From Synechococcus sp. Nb3U1 (GTDB lineage Bacteria > Cyanobacteriota > Cyanobacteriia > Thermostichales > Thermostichaceae), in contig NZ_JAKFYQ010000002.1 of the NCBI RefSeq assembly GCF_021533835.1, forward strand, positions 434,001 to 498,000: a DNA stretch of 64,000 nt. Direction: 5' to 3'. The translations under genes were made by a program, and so were the position numbers. The notes under the pieces were generated by a model, which saw only the letters and a program-made list of their open reading frames with translations, was not told the origin of the DNA and ran no database searches. Of the stretch, positions 25,853-34,805 are shown piece after piece. Position 1 is the first letter of the stretch. The number at the start of each line of letters is the position of its first letter.

Positions 25853-27577
25853 ATGAGTGAAGCCATCTGCTACAACCTTTTGCTGGTGGGAGGGAGTTCC
25901 TCCAACCTGATCCTGGCCCATCGCCTTTTGGATCTGGCCAAACTATCCGGCCTGGAGATCTCCATCGCCATTCTGGAAAAAGCACGGCAATTCGGTGGGC
26001 ATATCGTCAGCGGCGCCATCTGCAATCCACAGGTCATCTGCAAACTCTTTCCCGACTTCGAGAGCCAAGGGTTCCCAACCGAGGGGCGGGTGGAAGTCAA
26101 TCATCTGAGTGTGCTGGGATCCGAACAGCGCTGGGATTTGCCTGAAGCAGTTATTCCACAGGGGTTTCGCAAACAGGGGCAAGTTATCCTCACCTTGAGC
26201 CACGTCATTCGTTGGTTGGCAGAACAGCTGCAGGAGAAAGCCAAAGGGATCCCCAATGTCACCCTCGATCTATTCCCGGGTTTTGCCGCCCATGAAATTC
26301 TCTACGACGGGGAACGGGTGATAGGGGTGCGGGCCAGCGATTCCGGCCAAATTTATGAAGACTGTATCTTCGCTGATCTCACCTGCTTTGGTGATAAAGG
26401 TTTTATCTCCAAAGATCTGATCGAGAAGTTCCAGTTGCGGCCCAATCCGCAACTGTGGTCTGTCGGGGTAAAAGAAATCTGGCAAATTCCCGGATCCCTG
26501 CAAGGGCAAGTGTGGCACACCCTGGGCTACCCAATTTTGGACGGCAGCTTCAGTGGTGGCTTCGTCTATGGCCTCAAAGAAAATCGCCTGGCTCTGGGCT
26601 TGATCATTGGCCTGGATAGCAAAAACCCCAATCTCAACCCACAACAGCGTCTGCAGGAGTTCAAAGGCCATCCTTGGATTCAATCTCTACTGGAAGGGGG
26701 CAAGTTGCTCAAGTACGGGGCTGCTGTGATTCCTGAGGGAGGCTACTACAGCTTGCCCACCCGGTTTGGTGTGGAGGGATCCCTGCTGTTGGGGGATGCG
26801 CTCGGGGTACTGGATGTGGGCAGCTTGGCCGGTGTGGATAAAGCCATGGAAACCGGCTACGTGGCGGCGGGCTTAGTTCACGATGGCTTTTTGAAAGGGA
26901 ATCTGCACATTCAAGCGGACTACCAAAAAGAAGTGATGCAAAGCTCAGTCGGGCAAGATCTATACCGCAGCCGCTACTTCCGCGAGGCCTTCCTAGAAAA
27001 CTCCCGCCTATTGGAAGAGTATTTGCCCAAAGTGTGCAGCAGTGTGGATGCTGGTCATCCCTGGTTGGGATCCCTGCAATTGGGCCTGCAAGACCCGGTT
27101 CGCCGGGGGCGAGAAACCCTACGCGCCTACACCCTCCTCACCGGACGTGTTAGCACTAGCGCCCCTGCGCCTCAGGGATATGTTGCGCCCCATGCAGCCA
27201 TTCAAGCGGATTTTGTCTCCCCCACACCCGTTTCTGTACCTCAACCAGAGTCTTTGCGGGGCTATTTCTCTCGACCCGATGCGGTCTTTTTTGCCGAACC
27301 CCGTTACCACGAAGGCAACCATCATATTCTCGAGTTCAGCGCCGAAACCTGTCGCCAGTGCATCGCGACCTACGACAAACTGAATCGCCCTACCCCCTGC
27401 ATTTCCGACTGCACCGCAGAAGTTCACCACACCCAAGAGCATCAGGGGCTCCGTTCCCACGCCATGTCCTTAGAAAATTGCATTCAGTGCCGCACCTGCG
27501 AGATCATCTGTCCCCAACTCAATTTGCGGGTCAACCCCAGCTATGAGGGATCCGGCCCCGATTTCTTTGGGTTGTAG
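25853..27577 (+). CDS. ETF-QO (FixC-like) flavoprotein with altered FAD-binding motif
   Basis: A 574-residue protein with the order of electron-transfer-flavoprotein:quinone oxidoreductases: N-terminal FAD-binding fold, GGHIVSGA (around 48-55), quinone-binding region with GGYYSLP, LLLGDALGVLDVGSLAGVDKAMETG (about 311-335) and a C-terminal 4Fe-4S module with CISDC and CIQCRTCEIICP. The usual GxGPAG dinucleotide motif reads GGSSSN at residues 13-18, so FAD binding there is unusual. No etfA/etfB is nearby. ETF-QO normally passes electrons from acyl-CoA or amino-acid oxidation to quinone, rarely reported for cyanobacteria. Function is therefore inferred from family only. Confidence 0.82.
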   Translation: MSEAICYNLLLVGGSSSNLILAHRLLDLAKLSGLEISIAILEKARQFGGHIVSGAICNPQVICKLFPDFESQGFPTEGRVEVNHLSVLGSEQRWDLPEAVIPQGFRKQGQVILTLSHVIRWLAEQLQEKAKGIPNVTLDLFPGFAAHEILYDGERVIGVRASDSGQIYEDCIFADLTCFGDKGFISKDLIEKFQLRPNPQLWSVGVKEIWQIPGSLQGQVWHTLGYPILDGSFSGGFVYGLKENRLALGLIIGLDSKNPNLNPQQRLQEFKGHPWIQSLLEGGKLLKYGAAVIPEGGYYSLPTRFGVEGSLLLGDALGVLDVGSLAGVDKAMETGYVAAGLVHDGFLKGNLHIQADYQKEVMQSSVGQDLYRSRYFREAFLENSRLLEEYLPKVCSSVDAGHPWLGSLQLGLQDPVRRGRETLRAYTLLTGRVSTSAPAPQGYVAPHAAIQADFVSPTPVSVPQPESLRGYFSRPDAVFFAEPRYHEGNHHILEFSAETCRQCIATYDKLNRPTPCISDCTAEVHHTQEHQGLRSHAMSLENCIQCRTCEIICPQLNLRVNPSYEGSGPDFFGL

Positions 27578-27765
27578 ATGGGTTGTAGATCTGAGCATAG
27601 AACTCCACAAATAGGAGCAGGGATCCCGTGAAGGTATTCCGTGAATGGTGTACTGAATAACAATCCAGGAGGCGTTGGTTTGCTTAAATAGCAGAGCCAT
27701 GGATTTTTTGCCGCCTAAATGTTACCTGCTAGGCGTTACTTGTCCCTCAGTTTGGAACCTCTGTC

Positions 27766-28596
27766 ATGACCAGCATCATCCCCGAACGGACTGCGGATCC
27801 CCGTGAGGCTTGGGATCTGGTGCAGCAAGATGGAGCAGCGATTCTCCGTTGGGAAGACCTGACCGAAGCGGGTACCACAGCGGCTGGCTATGCCTTTATG
27901 GGAGAGCACCTACGCGGCATCGGGCAAGTACACCGGGTTACCAGCGAGCCTCCCAAAAAAATTAAAGCCGTTCCTCCCACCGAAACCCTACTCGCTCACA
28001 CCGATGGCTTTGCCTACGGCCCCCGCAACCCCGACTACCTGACGTTGCATTGCGTTGTGCAAGCCCAAGAGGGGGGAGAGTCGTTCTTGATCGATGGCTA
28101 TGGGTTGTTGCAGCGAATGGCAGCCGATCCCCACAACGAGTTCACCATTGCCGGTCAGCGGGCCAACGCCGTCCATTGGTTACACACAGAAGTGATAGAA
28201 CAAACGGAGATCTCAGAAAAAGGCTTTGCCATGGAGGAGCGCTACTTTGCCTCGATCGTGCAAACTTGCCCGAATGGCCGTCGCTGGATCCGCAATCACC
28301 CCTACCATCGGCCTCACCCCCAGTCGCCGGATCCCGCTGGACAACAGGCCCTTATCGACTATTGGATGCGCACTCTACGGGCGGAAGCTGCTTCAGTCCA
28401 ACGATTCAAACTCTATCCTGGCGATGCGTTGTTTGTGGATAACTACCGCGTTTTGCACGGACGGGATCCCTACTTGGCCAAGTCGATTGGGGAGCGGATC
28501 TTGCACCGCTTGTGGATGTGGTCTCCCGATGCAGCAGGGATCCCTGAGGGCATTCAATACTCGGATCCCGATGATGTGCTCGTGGCAGCTTCGTAA
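27766..28596 (+). CDS. TauD/TfdA-family 2-oxoglutarate-dependent dioxygenase
   Basis: A 276-residue non-heme Fe(II) enzyme. The iron ligands are H78 and D80 in AHTDGF and H231 in VLHGRD, with R234 placed to bind 2-oxoglutarate. The surrounding sequence (YLTLHCVVQAQEGGESFLIDG) matches gamma-butyrobetaine hydroxylase/TauD-like proteins. It is 188 bases downstream of the ETF-QO-like gene on the same strand; an operon is possible, hinting at oxidative catabolism of a quaternary amine or taurine-like compound, but the substrate is unknown. Confidence 0.87.
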   Translation: MTSIIPERTADPREAWDLVQQDGAAILRWEDLTEAGTTAAGYAFMGEHLRGIGQVHRVTSEPPKKIKAVPPTETLLAHTDGFAYGPRNPDYLTLHCVVQAQEGGESFLIDGYGLLQRMAADPHNEFTIAGQRANAVHWLHTEVIEQTEISEKGFAMEERYFASIVQTCPNGRRWIRNHPYHRPHPQSPDPAGQQALIDYWMRTLRAEAASVQRFKLYPGDALFVDNYRVLHGRDPYLAKSIGERILHRLWMWSPDAAGIPEGIQYSDPDDVLVAAS

Positions 28597-29069
28597 ATTC
28601 AGGAAGCTTCAAAATGTGTGAACAGGCCGGAGCAGATGAACTGACAAGAGCATCTTTAGGATAGCCTAATGGACAGACTAGGGTATCTAAAAATACTGTG
28701 TCTTAATTCTGAAACTGAAACAGTGGCTCTTATTGGCTTTAGAAGTAACGGCAGCTGAGGGTCAGCACATCGGTTTATCCCGGAATCAGCACTTTTAACG
28801 AGCGAGTTACGATAATTGACGAATGGGATAGCCGTAAGTATCAGGTAAGAATAGATATAGATACATAAATAGATAATAAGTTAGATACATAAGTCTAGTT
28901 AGGTGCTGAATTTCAGTCTTCTTGATAGACTAACTGAGGTTGTTGCGTTGGCTAGAGCGGCTTTGGGGCTCTGAGAGCTGAGACTTTTCTCGGATTCAAA
29001 GCACTTCCCTTCGCCAGGTTCAATCTCATTGACTGCTCACTGCAGACATGAACTGAAGACATAAGACGT
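28597..29069. other. Gene-free spacer
   Basis: 473 bases with no credible reading frame, tRNA or terminator. It includes an AT-rich stretch around 28845-28895 with repeated AGATA/ATACATAA words. Nothing else is recognisable. Confidence 0.6.
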
Positions 29070-29498
29070 ATGAAGATACAAAGCAACGATCGCTTCGATC
29101 AGATTGACTTCCGACTGGATCGCCTAGTGGGTGCCGTGCTGACCTTAACGGAGACCATCAGCTTGGTCAAAGATGATCTGACCAACCTGAAAGAAACTGT
29201 TCAACAACAGCTGATGGTTGCCCAAGAGCACAGCAATTGGTTGAGCGAGTTGAAACAAGTTTGTTATCAGCAGGCCGAGACAGCTCGCCAGCAGGCCGAG
29301 ACAGCTCGCCAGCAGGCCGAGACAGCTCGCCAGCAGGCCGAGACAGCTCGCCAGCAGGCCGAGACAGTTGATCGCATTGTGTTACCTATCTCCTCAATGT
29401 CTCAACTCTCAGCTAGAGCAGCAGAAGCCTCCTGCTCTCCCGTAGAGGAGCGGTGGGAGGAATACAAGCTCGACTCTGATGACTATTTCTTACTTTAG
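29070..29498 (+). CDS. Coiled-coil protein with perfect heptad repeats
   Basis: A 142-residue protein with no recognised family. Residues 1-66 are helical (RLDRLVGAVLTLTETISLV, then KDDLTNLKETVQQQL). Residues 67-99 are QQAETAR repeated four times plus a partial fifth, encoded by a perfectly identical 21-base unit. Seven residues per unit makes a heptad coiled coil. The tail is acidic and ends DDYFLL. The helical N-terminus resembles small cyanobacterial proteins with RLDRIEATL-like heptads. Identity between units at DNA level suggests recent expansion and possible length variation among strains. Confidence 0.7.
   Translation: MKIQSNDRFDQIDFRLDRLVGAVLTLTETISLVKDDLTNLKETVQQQLMVAQEHSNWLSELKQVCYQQAETARQQAETARQQAETARQQAETARQQAETVDRIVLPISSMSQLSARAAEASCSPVEERWEEYKLDSDDYFLL
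29268..29367 (+). repeat. Tandem 21-bp repeat, 4 full units plus 16 bases
   Basis: Units begin at 29268, 29289, 29310 and 29331; a fifth is cut at 29367. All units are identical base for base. The period is a multiple of three, so unit gain or loss keeps the frame. Confidence 0.95.
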
Positions 29499-29628
29499 GG
29501 CATCTGAAACCACGGGTGAACCGGATCCCGACTCCGGCTTTCCGAAACCGCTTTAAGATCGTTCCTAGCCCCGCCGCCCATCGTCTCAAGAAACGGGGGC
29601 TTAGCGTTGTGCAGTAAGGAAAACCTGG

Positions 29629-30735
29629 ATGAGTCAGTACAAGCCGGAAAACCCTGCTACAGAAGAAGAGGAGCCCGACACATTGTTAATGCAGCTGCGC
29701 CGCAAAGAGGGCAGTTGGCTGGATTGGGCACAAGCCTGCCAAACCTTGTTGCAACGACAGAAAATGACCCCACAGGTGATCTTTGAAGCAACGGGGTTTG
29801 AGCCCATTCACCAAAACCAAATCGTCGTCGGATCCCAGGTTTATGAGGGGATGGCTAAAGCCGGAGCCAGCCCCGCAGTCTTGGAGTACTTTGGCCGCAA
29901 AGGCAGCGATATTCTCTACGAACTGCGCATTCTTTCCCCCAAAGACCGGGTACAAGTGGCGGAACTAATCCTCAATCGCAACTTAAATGCCGACGATGCT
30001 CACGAGATCGCCCGCGCCGTGAAAAATTATGCCCAACTGCGGGAGCGACCGGAAGGGTTTGGGGATCACCCCGGCGATGCGGTGGCCTATCAAGCTTGGA
30101 AAACCGCCCAACAAACCAGCGACCTGCAAGAGCGTACCCGCGCCATTGGTCGAGCCTTTCAGTACGTGCATAGCGACGGAGCCCGGCAACAGATTGAGCG
30201 GCTCTTGTCCACGGTTGCCGCCAGTTCCTCCGGTGGCTCCCAACGAAAGATCTTGCCCAAGCTATCTGTGTTTCGGCTGGAAGAAGATCTGCCCCGCCTG
30301 CTGCCGGTGGTGGGATCCCTCCCCCTGTCCACTGCGGCATGGGAACAACAGATCACCCCTGAACCCGAGGGGCCTTATCACTTGATCCACAGTCAGGGCC
30401 AGCAGACTTGGGTGGCATTGCCAGCGTGGTCGGTGATCCAATCGGCCAGGGATCCGGTGGCTATTCCCATTGAGAATCGGCTCCTGGGCACACTTCTCAA
30501 TCAGCAGATACCCCCAGAAGAAGCACAGGATCCGGTGCTGTTGGTGGTTGATCGGGCGGTGCGTCAGTGGCAGTCAGAAGGCTTTTTCTTGATTGATCGA
30601 GCAGGATCTCTGGAGGTGGAGTGGCGGGAAGACTCAGGGTCAGTTTCCCTCTTCGGTCGGGTGCTGATGGCGGTGCGACCTCCCCGAATTTTGGATGAAG
30701 TCGTGGCTCAGGATCCCTGGCAGTTGGATGAATAG
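29629..30735 (+). CDS. raf1: Rubisco accumulation factor 1 (assembly chaperone)
   Basis: A 368-residue Raf1. The N-terminal alpha-helical domain includes LRRKEGSWLDWAQACQTLLQ and PQVIFEATGFEPIHQNQIVVGSQVY, and the beta-rich dimerisation domain follows, with SVFRLEEDLPRLLPVVGSL (from about residue 211). Raf1 dimers bracket RbcL antiparallel dimers and hold them until RbcS binds. A strong family match over the whole length. Rubisco and carboxysome genes are not in the window. The small gene downstream lies on the opposite strand, 6 bases away. Confidence 0.93.
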   Translation: MSQYKPENPATEEEEPDTLLMQLRRKEGSWLDWAQACQTLLQRQKMTPQVIFEATGFEPIHQNQIVVGSQVYEGMAKAGASPAVLEYFGRKGSDILYELRILSPKDRVQVAELILNRNLNADDAHEIARAVKNYAQLRERPEGFGDHPGDAVAYQAWKTAQQTSDLQERTRAIGRAFQYVHSDGARQQIERLLSTVAASSSGGSQRKILPKLSVFRLEEDLPRLLPVVGSLPLSTAAWEQQITPEPEGPYHLIHSQGQQTWVALPAWSVIQSARDPVAIPIENRLLGTLLNQQIPPEEAQDPVLLVVDRAVRQWQSEGFFLIDRAGSLEVEWREDSGSVSLFGRVLMAVRPPRILDEVVAQDPWQLDE

Positions 30736-30741
30736 GAGCCT

Positions 30742-31026
30742 TCAACGGGTCAGCTGTGGCGGCAACTCCCCCGGAGCAACTTGTATCCACTCTTGGGTGT
30801 CTGGGTGGCGAACATACACCGGATGATTCCTGATCTGCTGCTGGAGAAAGTATTGTGCCTGTTTGAGGAGTGGCTTGAGGCCGGAGGGAGGCTTTTGGGC
30901 CATAACTCCACTCCGGTCAGAACCAGATCCGGGACGGCTTGTGAGGGAAGGACTGGGGCTAGGGTTCAATACCTGGCGGGCCAAGATCCAGTGCAAGCTG
31001 TAGGGGCTCGTGGTCTGTTTCGACAT
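30742..31026 (-). CDS. Small conserved-looking protein, function unknown
   Basis: A 94-residue protein, basic and Ser/Pro-rich in the first half, then a helix LKPLLKQAQYFLQQQIRN and a strand-like end HPVYVRHPDTQEWIQVAPGELPP. It has no signal peptide or membrane helix. I do not recognise the family; the folded C-terminal half looks conserved rather than random. It ends 6 bases from the convergent raf1 stop. A perfect 20-bp palindrome lies 57 bases upstream of its start and may control it. Confidence 0.55.
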   Translation of the reverse strand: MSKQTTSPYSLHWILARQVLNPSPSPSLTSRPGSGSDRSGVMAQKPPSGLKPLLKQAQYFLQQQIRNHPVYVRHPDTQEWIQVAPGELPPQLTR

Positions 31027-31082
31027 CGGGATCCCTCCAAATCATGATCCCAGCTTAAGGTCTGAATAGGGCATAATCAGCC

Positions 31083-31102
31083 CTAATTAGAATTCTAATT
31101 AG
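31083..31102. promoter_or_regulatory. Perfect 20-bp AT-rich palindrome
   Basis: CTAATTAGAA followed by its exact complement-inverse, with no interruption. It lies between the SRPBCC gene (stop at 31137) and the 94-residue gene (start at 31026), and a further CAATTAG follows at 31108. A zero-loop AT-rich palindrome is more like a dimeric repressor site than a terminator. Confidence 0.5.
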
Positions 31103-31136
31103 AAAGCCAATTAGCTTTGCTTTGCTCTCATCGAGA

Positions 31137-31571
31137 TCATCCTGTTTCTGCCCGAGACTTGAGGGCTTGGTTCATCGCTTCAAACCCTTGGCGAACCGTT
31201 GTATCCAAACTCTTAGACAGTAGCGGTAAGAGCAACCCCGAGAAGCGCTCACTGTGGGTTAGCCGCACCCGGTGCTCTCCTAGGGTTTCCAATTGGAAGC
31301 GATGTTCTCCATCAAATAATCCCGGCAGAATGAAATGGCCCAGCCAGCCAAACTCACGTTCAGGTAGAACTGCCACAACTGTGGGTTTGAATGCCATCCT
31401 CTGCCCCCCTGGTGGTTGAATTTGCACTTGCAACTGGGATCCCTCCCTTGCCTGGCCCTCAATCGAGCGAATAAACGGGTTCCACTGCTCGTAGGCAGAA
31501 AAGTCCATCAAAATCTGCCACACCTTTTGCACAGAGGCATTGATGTCAATGCTGGTGGAGATCTCTTTCAT
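31137..31571 (-). CDS. SRPBCC-domain protein (START-like)
   Basis: A 144-residue protein with the SRPBCC/Bet v1-like order: strand 1 ISTSIDINASVQKVWQIL, the loop FSAYEQWNPFI, a run of antiparallel strands, and a long C-terminal helix LDTTVRQGFEAMNQALKSRAE. This fold makes a hydrophobic cavity for lipids or small ligands. It is a stand-alone domain, so the role is unknown. ATG start at 31569-31571. Confidence 0.85.
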   Translation of the reverse strand: MKEISTSIDINASVQKVWQILMDFSAYEQWNPFIRSIEGQAREGSQLQVQIQPPGGQRMAFKPTVVAVLPEREFGWLGHFILPGLFDGEHRFQLETLGEHRVRLTHSERFSGLLLPLLSKSLDTTVRQGFEAMNQALKSRAETG

Positions 31572-31753
31572 GACACCTTGCTGAACAGGAACACTGCTCT
31601 GTACAGTCTAGAGACTGCCTGTGGGTGAGATGTGGCGATTCTCTACCTTTCCTGATCCGGTTGGCAGGACTAGCCACAGTGTGAAAATGAAGGCCATGCT
31701 GGGGAGAAATAGCCGATCCTGAAGCTGGGCAAGATTTAAGTTCAAAGAACTCC

Positions 31754-32305
31754 CTAGCCATTCTCTGCGGCCAAAAACATCTGGGCTCGCCAAAAACAGG
31801 TAATGGATTTACTATCCAGATCTATGCCAAAACGGGCGATCTCTGTTAGCTCGGCAGGGGAAAATTCTACTACTGTAATATCTTCATCCTCATCTTTGTC
31901 GGGGGGGGAGTCCAGCACTTCCAGGTCTCGCGCCAAATAGGCGTACATGATCTCATCGGAGTAGCCAGGACACAGATAAAACTGCCCCAAAGAATCCCAG
32001 CGATGGGCACGCAACCCTGTTTCTTCTTCGAGCTCCCGCCGAATCGTTGCATCGGGATGTTCGCCCGGTTCGAGGGTGCCTGCCGGAAACTCATAAATGT
32101 AGGAGGCAACCGCAAAGCGATATTGACGGATACAGACAAATTTCCCCGCCGCCGTCATCGGTACCACCACTGCCCCACCGGGATGGATGAGGTATTCTCG
32201 CTCCCCCTCTTTGCCATTGGGAAAGCGCATCCTCTGGCTGACAAAGGTGTATTTGTAGCCTTGGAAGCGCAGACGCTCACGAATAACCTGCGAGGGATTT
32301 GACAT
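31754..32305 (-). CDS. Nudix hydrolase, ADP-ribose pyrophosphatase-like
   Basis: A 183-residue protein with a complete Nudix box (Gx5Ex7REUxEExGU) beginning GTLEPGEHPDATIRREL, in which the metal-binding EE pair is intact. The N-terminal part (QVIRERLRFQGYKYTF) and IRQYRFAV are typical of ADP-ribose/sugar-nucleotide pyrophosphatases that cleave ADP-ribose to AMP and ribose-5-phosphate. The substrate is inferred from this context only. It is divergent from trpE. Confidence 0.9.
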   Translation of the reverse strand: MSNPSQVIRERLRFQGYKYTFVSQRMRFPNGKEGEREYLIHPGGAVVVPMTAAGKFVCIRQYRFAVASYIYEFPAGTLEPGEHPDATIRRELEEETGLRAHRWDSLGQFYLCPGYSDEIMYAYLARDLEVLDSPPDKDEDEDITVVEFSPAELTEIARFGIDLDSKSITCFWRAQMFLAAENG

Positions 32306-32453
32306 GGCAAGAGTCCAGGAGAGTGGGGCCGCACCCAGCTTAATCGCTTCTGGTGTGGGGGAGAGCTCCGACCGCAGCCGCTAGCTCTGTTGTTGTGGGA
32401 TCCCTGGATTGGGATAGAGTCAGGAGACGGTGTTGCACAAGATGCTGAGGGTT

Positions 32454-33947
32454 ATGATTCATCCGCCCCTGAAGGACTTTCTGGCCCTGACAGAACAAGG
32501 CAATTTCATCCCGGTATACCAGGAATGGGTGGCGGATCTGGAAACCCCTGTTTCCGCCTGGTATCGGGTCTGTGCTGGTCAGCCCTACAATTTTTTGCTG
32601 GAATCGGTGGAGGGAGGGGATCAAATTGCCCGCTACAGCTTTTTGGGGTGTGACCCCCTCTGGACCCTAGAAGTGCGTGGGGATCAAGCGCTACAAGTTC
32701 ATCGGAATGGCCAGCAAGAACAGCACCAAGGGGATCCCTTCGATATTTTGGCCCAGTGCTTGCAGCCCTATCAGCCGGTGCATTTGCCCGAGTTGCCCAG
32801 TAGCATTGGGGGTTTGTTCGGCTACTGGGGCTATGAACTGATCCATTGGATCGAGCCAAAAGTGCCGATCTACCCGGCCCAAACAGGGGATCCGCCGGAT
32901 GCCATTTTCATGCAGGTGGATAGCATTCTCCTGTTTGACCAGGTGAAGCGCAAAATTTGGGTGGTGGCCTTTGCCGATACCCGCCAACACTCTGCCGAGC
33001 AAGCCTACGAACAAGCCTGCCAACGGGTGGAACGGCTGGTACAACAATTAAGCGCCCCGGTTTCCACCGCCAACCTCAGCCTCAATTGGAAACCGCAACT
33101 TCCCACTGGTATCCCCCCCAGTAACATGAGCTCGCAGGCCTATCAACAGGCCGTCCAACAAGCGAAAGACCATATCCGGGCTGGGGATATTTTTCAGGTG
33201 GTGCTCTCGCAGCGGTTTACCACTTCTTTCTACGGGGATCCCTTTCATCTCTATCGCTCTCTGCGCCTGATCAACCCTTCCCCCTACATGGCCTTTATGC
33301 AGTTCGGGGATCTGTACCTGATCGGCTCTAGCCCGGAGGTGATGGTGAAGCTGAGTCAGGTTGGCGGGGAACCCATAGCCACCGTGCGACCGATTGCCGG
33401 CACCCGCCCACGGGGGGGCACGCCAGCGGAGGATCGGGAGCTGGAGCAAGATCTGCTGGCGGATCCCAAAGAACGGGCCGAACATGTGATGCTGGTGGAT
33501 CTGGGCCGTAATGATCTGGGACGCGTGTGCAAGCTGGGATCCGTACAGGTGGATGACCTGATGCAGATCGAACGCTACAGCCATGTCATGCACATCGTTA
33601 GCAACGTCGTCGGGCAACTGGATCCCAAACACAGTGCCTGGGATCTCTTGCGAGCCACGTTTCCTGCCGGAACGGTTACGGGTGCTCCGAAAATCCGCGC
33701 CATGCAGATTATCCATGAGCTGGAGGGATCCCGACGGGGGCCCTATTCTGGTGCCTATGGGTACTATGATTTTTCTGGCCAACTGAACACGGCGATTACG
33801 ATCCGTACCCTAATGATGCAAAACGGCCAGGTAACACTCCAAGTTGGGGCAGGCATTGTCGCTGATTCGGATCCCGAGCAAGAATATCAGGAATGCTTAA
33901 ACAAAGCCCGGGGCATGTTAATGGCGTTGGCCAGCCTACAGGAGTGA
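32454..33947 (+). CDS. trpE: Anthranilate synthase component I
   Basis: About 497 residues from the ATG at 32454; in-frame upstream starts at 32430 and 32442 are less likely. It makes anthranilate from chorismate using ammonia from TrpG in tryptophan synthesis. The C-terminal chorismate-binding domain has IFQVVLSQRF, RPIAGTRPRGGTPAED, DLGRNDLGRV, FPAGTVTGAPK and the final GAGIVADSDPEQEYQEC. The N-terminal YSFLGCDP lies in the Trp feedback site region. The stop is 8 bases before the start of the PhyH-like gene, so the pair is probably co-transcribed. Confidence 0.95.
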   Translation: MIHPPLKDFLALTEQGNFIPVYQEWVADLETPVSAWYRVCAGQPYNFLLESVEGGDQIARYSFLGCDPLWTLEVRGDQALQVHRNGQQEQHQGDPFDILAQCLQPYQPVHLPELPSSIGGLFGYWGYELIHWIEPKVPIYPAQTGDPPDAIFMQVDSILLFDQVKRKIWVVAFADTRQHSAEQAYEQACQRVERLVQQLSAPVSTANLSLNWKPQLPTGIPPSNMSSQAYQQAVQQAKDHIRAGDIFQVVLSQRFTTSFYGDPFHLYRSLRLINPSPYMAFMQFGDLYLIGSSPEVMVKLSQVGGEPIATVRPIAGTRPRGGTPAEDRELEQDLLADPKERAEHVMLVDLGRNDLGRVCKLGSVQVDDLMQIERYSHVMHIVSNVVGQLDPKHSAWDLLRATFPAGTVTGAPKIRAMQIIHELEGSRRGPYSGAYGYYDFSGQLNTAITIRTLMMQNGQVTLQVGAGIVADSDPEQEYQECLNKARGMLMALASLQE

Positions 33948-33955
33948 CGAGGGAA

Positions 33956-34762
33956 ATGCTAGCCCAGTTGCAGTTCAGCCCTGAGGAAAAAGCGGCCCAG
34001 ACTCCACAACCGACAACTGTGGAGCAGGCTTTTCAATTGTTTGCCTCTGAGGGATATCTTCTGTTGCAAGAGGTATTTGAGCCGGAAGCTATTGATATCC
34101 TGCACGGGGCGTTTCTGGAAACCTACAGCCAGTACTGCGCCAGTGCCACCCACGCCGATGCTTTGTTGGTAGGTAATAGACGGGTGATGGTGACCGTCCG
34201 CTTAGAGCCACCTTTTAACGATCCCCTCTTTTACGCCCACCCCTTGCTCTTGCCCATCCTGAAGCGAATTTTGGGGCCGGAGCTGCTCTTAAGTGGGTTC
34301 GGGGCAGTGGTTTCTTTGCCGGGATCCGCCGATCAACAGGTGCACCGGGATTTGTCTCATCTGTTTGGGGATGAGATGTTGGATGCGCTTATCCCCTGCT
34401 ATGCCCTCAATTTACTCATTCCTTTGGTGGATGTGAACGAAGAAAATGGCATGACCCGCCTTTGGCCAGGTAGCCATGCGGTCTATGATGCTCATTACAC
34501 AGAACTGGCCAAGCAGATGCTCTATGTGGATCCGCCGATAGCCAAGGGATCCTGTCTCATTTTCGATTACCGCCTCATTCACCTGGGTCGAGCCAATCGT
34601 TCTGCCGCCCCACGCCCTCTGCTCTATAACACCTACAGCCGCGCTTGGTTTCGGGATCCCGTCAATTACAACCAACAATCTCCTCTCGTGATCCCCACTG
34701 CCGAACGAGAACGGATCCCTGCTGAGCACCAACGCCTGTTTCTCGCTGCTGAGATTCTGTAA
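33956..34762 (+). CDS. Phytanoyl-CoA dioxygenase-family (PhyH) protein
   Basis: About 268 residues from the ATG at 33956 (the frame opens earlier inside trpE). A 2-oxoglutarate/Fe(II) dioxygenase: the facial triad is suggested by HRD in QQVHRDLSHLFGDEM and a distal His in YRLIHLGRANRS, with R (RANRS) for 2-oxoglutarate. MTRLWPGSHAVYDAH is characteristic of PhyH proteins. Substrate unknown. It starts 8 bases after trpE. Immediately after its stop comes a TnpB scar. Confidence 0.85.
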   Translation: MLAQLQFSPEEKAAQTPQPTTVEQAFQLFASEGYLLLQEVFEPEAIDILHGAFLETYSQYCASATHADALLVGNRRVMVTVRLEPPFNDPLFYAHPLLLPILKRILGPELLLSGFGAVVSLPGSADQQVHRDLSHLFGDEMLDALIPCYALNLLIPLVDVNEENGMTRLWPGSHAVYDAHYTELAKQMLYVDPPIAKGSCLIFDYRLIHLGRANRSAAPRPLLYNTYSRAWFRDPVNYNQQSPLVIPTAERERIPAEHQRLFLAAEIL

Positions 34763-34805
34763 ACTACCCGACGCTGACCCTAGCGGGTACAGATCGGGCT
34801 TTTCA
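34763..34805 (-). pseudogene. TnpB C-terminal scar
   Basis: On the minus strand this short stretch reads TEKPDLYPLGSASGSL, the same end that the two longer TnpB remnants carry (EKPILYAEQPCG at 3.9 kb, EKPVLYASAM at 35.9 kb). It appears to be the residual right end of an IS200/IS605-type element between the PhyH-like and WYL genes. Confidence 0.5.

Noticed and set aside
29268-29367. CRISPR-like regular repeats
   Set aside because: Units are directly adjacent with no spacers and encode heptads in frame.
31608-31793. 61-residue minus-strand frame with a hydrophobic segment after the Nudix gene
   Set aside because: It starts inside the Nudix gene, has no ribosome-binding site and no known match. 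A small membrane protein is possible but unsupported.
33048-33782. 244-residue minus-strand frame inside trpE
   Set aside because: Shadow of trpE; the trpE frame carries all conserved motifs.
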